A DNA stretch of 64,000 bases, taken from NCBI GenBank assembly GCA_977006965.1, contig OZ345355.1:1488001-1552000 (forward strand), written 5' to 3'. Under the pieces are notes generated by a model, which made no database searches, had not been told where the DNA came from, and worked only from the letters and a program-made list of their open reading frames with translations. The DNA is from Phymatolithon calcareum (lineage: Eukaryota > Rhodophyta > Florideophyceae > Hapalidiales). This document shows positions 60,779 to 64,000 of the stretch, piece by piece; the first letter of the stretch is position 1; each line of letters begins with the position of its first letter. The position numbers were made by a program, and so were the translations under genes.

Positions 60779-61547
60779 GAAAATTTCCCTCAATTGAGGG
60801 GATGAGAATAGTTTAATTTTTGCGCATGAAAGCTACTCAGTTTCGGGCGCATCAAAAGCTTCAAGCTAATGGATGCCTTCCACATGCTTAGCGAAGCAGT
60901 TCCTGCCAGGAGACGTACCGCAAATGAATGTTGCGGCACCATCCAGCCTGTTAAACGATGAGCACACGAGGGTCATCTTCTCGAATTTGCAGACCGTGCA
61001 GTTTTTTTGCACAGCAAAATTAGTCATCATGCCATCAGCAGTCTTTCTTTTCTTTCTCGCGGGGGTTAAGTGGGTTCCGACACCGCTTCCGGAGACAAAG
61101 GAGTGGTTGAACGGCGACTAATATTACTCGAATCGTACGAGTTATTGATGAGCTGCTCAGACAGCACTTCATACTACCTTCGCTGCATCATGTGATCCTA
61201 ATACTCTGCACGCACACCGGAGAATAAATGCCGGCTATCAACTACACAAATTTCCAAAGGAGATTTGTTAACGCGGAACGACCAGTCCAGGGTGTGGACT
61301 TTCTTTTCAAGATCCAAACTCTTTTGGCGGCACCGATTGTGCTTGTCGATTTGCGCGCACACAGAGTAGTACGTCTCGCATACCTCGCTCTGGGGCATAG
61401 ACAGCTCAACACGAAACGGCCCTTATTCAAGCTGACGCCAACGCACACGATTATGCGGTTTGCCTTCCAGTGTCGTAGAGGAGTGCGAATTGTCCAGAAC
61501 TGGCGTAGAATTCATCCCCCAATCGGGCATAGAACTTCTCGCTCGTA
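60779..61547. other. Rest of TA element B, no gene recognised
   Basis: A plus frame at 61,228-61,563 and minus frames at 61,198-61,448 overlap. None has a counterpart I could align in element A. Confidence 0.35.
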
Positions 61548-62270
61548 CTATGGCACCCCATGAGCAATAAAGTTGGGGTCGCGGTCGGGTGTGATGACAT
61601 CAACTTCCTTTTCAGACGCCTGGTCCCAAGAGCCTTGCATGGCGTAGGCAAGAGTGCCTGGAATAGGGCGTTCATAGCTTCTGAAGGTTGTATCGAAGCT
61701 TATGTGCCCCCTTGGGGAGCTTCTGGTTGCGACTGAAGAGAATGAATTGGTGTTTGGCGAAGAAGACCGGCCACCACGAGTACTGTAAACCAGATTTTTT
61801 GGTGCAGAATTCTGCGGGCTGAGACTCGATACAAGGATTCGAGAGGAGAGAGCACCTTCGCCAACCTTTCTTGCCTTGACGTTAACAATATTGAGTGACT
61901 TAAGCTTAGTCTTCTCGGTCGGTTTCCAAACTAGGACCCAATTCACGCGAAGCGACATGCTTTCGAGACCAATGATTTCATACAATAGTTCCTCCAGAAC
62001 CGTAACGTTCACCTTTTTTGAGTTGGAAAAGGCTCCACAGAGCCTGTAACACTTTGCTAGACTGGTTGCCGATGTTGGCTTAGTGTGTACGGACGCGCCG
62101 ACCACTTGGCGCGGGTCTCTTTCTCGTGACATGGCAGGTCTGCTTCTTCAGACTGAAAATCGTATTTTTGTTCCTACCACCGAACGACGCCCATTTAAGG
62201 TAGTAGTTGGGGTACTCCTCGGACAGAACACAAGCCCGCCTTTCCAAAGATGCCGCGAACTATCTGATTC
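61548..62270 (-). pseudogene. Protein of TA element family, copy B
   Basis: The frame 61,548-62,132 contains LRVNWVLVWKPTEKTKLKSL, then a Ser-rich part, then IPGTLAYAMQGSWDQ and DPNFIAHGVP. The upstream part, in another frame (to about 62,270), gives EEYPNYYLKWASFGGRNKN and TCHVTRKRPAPSGR. All of these blocks occur in the same order in element A, so the family protein has at least two conserved regions joined by a variable Ser/Thr-rich linker. Frame changes near 62,100 disable this copy, or indicate a spliced or recoded gene. The family is unknown. Confidence 0.5.
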
Positions 62271-62649
62271 GCATTCTTTTGACATACTTTTTTGACCTTT
62301 CAAAACCCCCCTCAATTGAGGTGGTTAGTAAACTAGACACTAGAACCCACAATTCAGAAGAAACGCTACTCAGCAGCTCGTGTTACGTCTCCAGAAAACA
62401 TAACTCCAGTTTCAAACCATCTCTTTTTAAAATCTTTATGCTTTCGCTCTTCGTTAAAACATAACTCCAGTTTTGTCCTTTTCTGTGCAAGAGATGCATA
62501 CATTACGTCAATGGTGTACTATTAATGACTTTTTGTAAGAACAATAGCGATTTGAAAAGGCATTTAAAGAGCGATACCTGAAGCCGGTCATCAGAAAAAC
62601 AAAATCTCGATATTGAACATCACCTCCAGCAGTATACCGTTCTGCAATA

Positions 62650-63057
62650 TCATCCTTCACGGTATGCTGGAAGACGAAGAAAAAGAGCTCATTGCTCTAA
62701 AAAGCCGCCTCTGGCGTATGGGCTTCGACAAGAACAATCGACCATCTCAGAAAACAAGGACAGAGTTCCCGAAGCCTCCACTGCTGTATTTGAGTTTCTG
62801 TGCAAATATCCTGGCAATACAATCGCAAGGCAATGGAAAATTCTACTCGAAATCTATGTAAGCTCGGACATTGACGGCGACTTGGAGAACAAAAAGCAAT
62901 GCTCCAATGCGGTCTCGGTATGTAAAACGGGGTGTGGAAAGTGTCGCAGTTGAAAAGAGAGTTGCAAGAGATTGTCCGTGAGCATAAAGTGCATTTCGAA
63001 GGGGAGCCAGTACCAGATCTTGGAGAGAAGTCCGCGAACATACAGGAAGATGTATAA
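62650..63057 (+). CDS. Possible small gene with a 32-bp mini-intron
   Basis: One frame reads VPEASTAVFEFLCKYPGNTI, ARQWKILLEIYVSSDIDGDL, ENKKQCSNAVS. At 62,917 a GTATGT...CGCAG stretch of 32 bases could be removed to join in phase to LKRELQEIVREHKVHFEGEP and VPDLGEKSANIQEDV, with a TAA stop near 63,055. Both sides look coding and helical, whereas reading through the 32 bases leads to a stop soon after. The 5' end is unclear: another frame from 62,665 (LEDEEKELIALKSRLWRMGF) also looks coding, implying a further shift or intron. No family was recognised. Confidence 0.35.
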
Positions 63058-63147
63058 TTTATTCACTCGGTCGTCTTCTAATAGCAATATGTACTTTCCT
63101 TTCTTATATCTCGTCTTGCTGGCGAAAATAGTGTTTCTATAAACCTG

Positions 63148-63290
63148 GCGCACTAATTGTTGGTCACAACTATTAGTGCGGGTTCCTAAATAGTATACCA
63201 GGTTCCTGAATAGTGCGGTCCACACTAATTGTTGGTTCCAGCTTGGATTTTCATGTTCCTAATTAGTGCGGTCCGCACTAATTGTGGTCA
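63148..63290 (+). repeat. Clustered CACTAATTGT ends and palindromes
   Basis: GCACTAATTGTTGG and its inverse-like ATTAGTGCGG recur: 63,150, about 63,172, about 63,212, about 63,222, about 63,263 and about 63,275. The centre AATTAGTGCGGTCCGCACTA is an almost perfect odd palindrome. CACTA-superfamily elements begin CACTA and end TAGTG, so this could be a cluster of such ends or a foldback element. Confidence 0.55.
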
Positions 63291-63299
63291 TTACTGTAC

Positions 63300-64000
63300 C
63301 GCGTCAGGCCTGCTGTGATCAACGGAAATTCCGCGATAAACTCGGTGTCGTTTGAAGTCCGTGTTGTCGAGTTGGGAAGATTCTGGACGGTGCCAGTCAG
63401 AATGGCGCATCCCAATTCTCGGGTGTCAGCTTCAGGGGAACTCGGTTTGTTTCGTCGACTGCACGTAGGAACGCTATTGTTGATGCCGTGCGCCATGGGC
63501 GCAAGGAGGCAGCTACTGCTGTGTTCGCTCTTGGAAGAAACTTAGATATCCAGTCACTGTCAAAATTTCTGATTCGTTTATGCCTCCGGCAAGGTCGTCT
63601 GACGCTTCGGCCTCAAGGACCTTCAGACTTGGAACTGCACCAACTTCGAAGATCATCGCAAGTGAGCAGATCTTTTCTGCGTTCGTTGCGATCACATGTT
63701 TCATGATTTGGTTCGTTGCAGTATGGAGGTTCTTTACGTCTGCTTTGCGAAGAGAGCCACTTCTTTCTTCCTTTATGCCAGAGCTTACGCTAGAGAAAGT
63801 CCTCGTTGATCAAAAATTGGAGTATCTCTACGAGTCTTTCCTTGCACAGATCTTCTACCTTTCCTCATGCAGTCTTCCAATTAATTGTAGTTGAAGCAGC
63901 CGGACCAGAAAAGCGTCGAATTAGGTGCTTCCTTGTCTCTTTGACGCCAGACGGGCACACCTTGTACATTGGATCGTACAGTAACCGTTCATACTCGCTG
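63300..64000 (-). pseudogene. LINE relic related to LINE-1, C-terminal part
   Basis: From the right edge, one minus frame reads YDPMYKVCPSGVKETRKHLI followed by RRFSGPAA. This aligns with the LINE-1 C-terminal motif (KCPYVVKETVEHMILHCSG) at 7,700-7,760. Nucleotide similarity with 7,565-7,800 is visible (TTGCACAGATCTTCTACC in both). The last Cys is lost and frames change, so it is dead. Leftward, minus frames such as 63,513-63,704 (LEAEASDDLAGGINESEI) may belong to its 3' end. The 5' part lies beyond the window. Confidence 0.55.

Larger units (their letters stand above)
60765..62340 (-). mobile_element. TA element B (novel inverted-repeat DNA element)
   Basis: The ends are GTGTCTAGTTTACT (60,765-60,778) and its exact inverse (62,327-62,340), flanked by TA on both sides (60,763-60,764 and 62,341-62,342). 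The palindrome CCTCAATTGAGG occurs about 12-25 bp inside each end. It is 1.58 kb, and its protein is related to that of element A (19,756-21,721). The 14-bp inverted repeats are perfect, whereas those of element A have one mismatch and a different inner sequence, so these are two subfamilies. Confidence 0.75.

Noticed and set aside
1-64000. CRISPR array, prophage or bacterial operon
   Set aside because: No regularly spaced direct repeats with unique spacers, no ribosome-binding-site-led gene clusters and no phage genes. All identifiable genes are eukaryotic transposon or unknown proteins.
1-64000. Reassigned genetic code (stop codons read as amino acids)
   Set aside because: All three stop codons interrupt different frames, TAA, TAG and TGA are also used as natural ends, and several interruptions are explained by single C-to-T changes. 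Decay is simpler.

Overview
This is eukaryotic nuclear DNA dominated by transposable elements. It contains two LTR/Copia elements, several non-LTR retrotransposons (LINEs), two Mutator-like (MULE) DNA elements, a small TA-target inverted-repeat family and a large Tnp2/CACTA-like transposase gene. Long frames without obvious introns, together with these element types, would suit a compact-gene alga such as a florideophyte red alga. That is a guess from style; no ribosomal or organellar marker is present to settle it. I found no convincing housekeeping gene, tRNA or rRNA.

Layout. 1-2.45 kb: a LINE 3' relic ('LINE-T') carrying a 605-bp retroposon with a 12-bp target duplication, followed by MULE-1 (10-bp duplication). 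3.49-13.81 kb and 28.48-39.61 kb are two copies of one segmental duplication made of decayed genes. Copy A carries an extra 5.3-kb block holding LINE-1 (7,511-12,101, minus). Copy B carries Copia-1 (33,388-39,494), whose unoccupied target is still visible in copy A at 13,701. 13.78-19.38 kb: a long minus-strand frame (N-terminal membrane segments, C-terminal Sel1 repeats) cut by a 1.4-kb insertion flanked by a 14-bp duplication and by isolated stops. 19.57-22.88 kb: MULE-2 with a nested TA element. 23.72-28.46 kb: LINE-2 with an 18-bp duplication. 39.77-46.45 kb: Copia-2 with identical 325-bp LTRs. 47.3-48.2 kb: a second, 5'-truncated Sel1 gene copy. 51.8-60.4 kb: three plus-strand unknown genes and a convergent 1,341-codon Tnp2-like transposase frame with two in-frame stops. 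60.77-62.34 kb: a second TA element. 63.3-64 kb: another LINE relic.

How it fits together. Most 'genes' are parts of mobile elements. Nearly every insertion can be delimited by target-site duplications read directly from the sequence, so the order of nesting can be reconstructed. The most unusual observations are: a Tudor-like domain inserted into the RNase H domain of LINE-1; a 2A ribosome-skipping motif just before its endonuclease; a TA-target DNA transposon family with a conserved protein I do not recognise; the contrast between (near-)identical LTRs and broken reading frames in both Copia elements; and a recurrent pattern of long frames interrupted by single in-frame stops. Coordinates of repeat ends were read by eye and could be off by a base or two.
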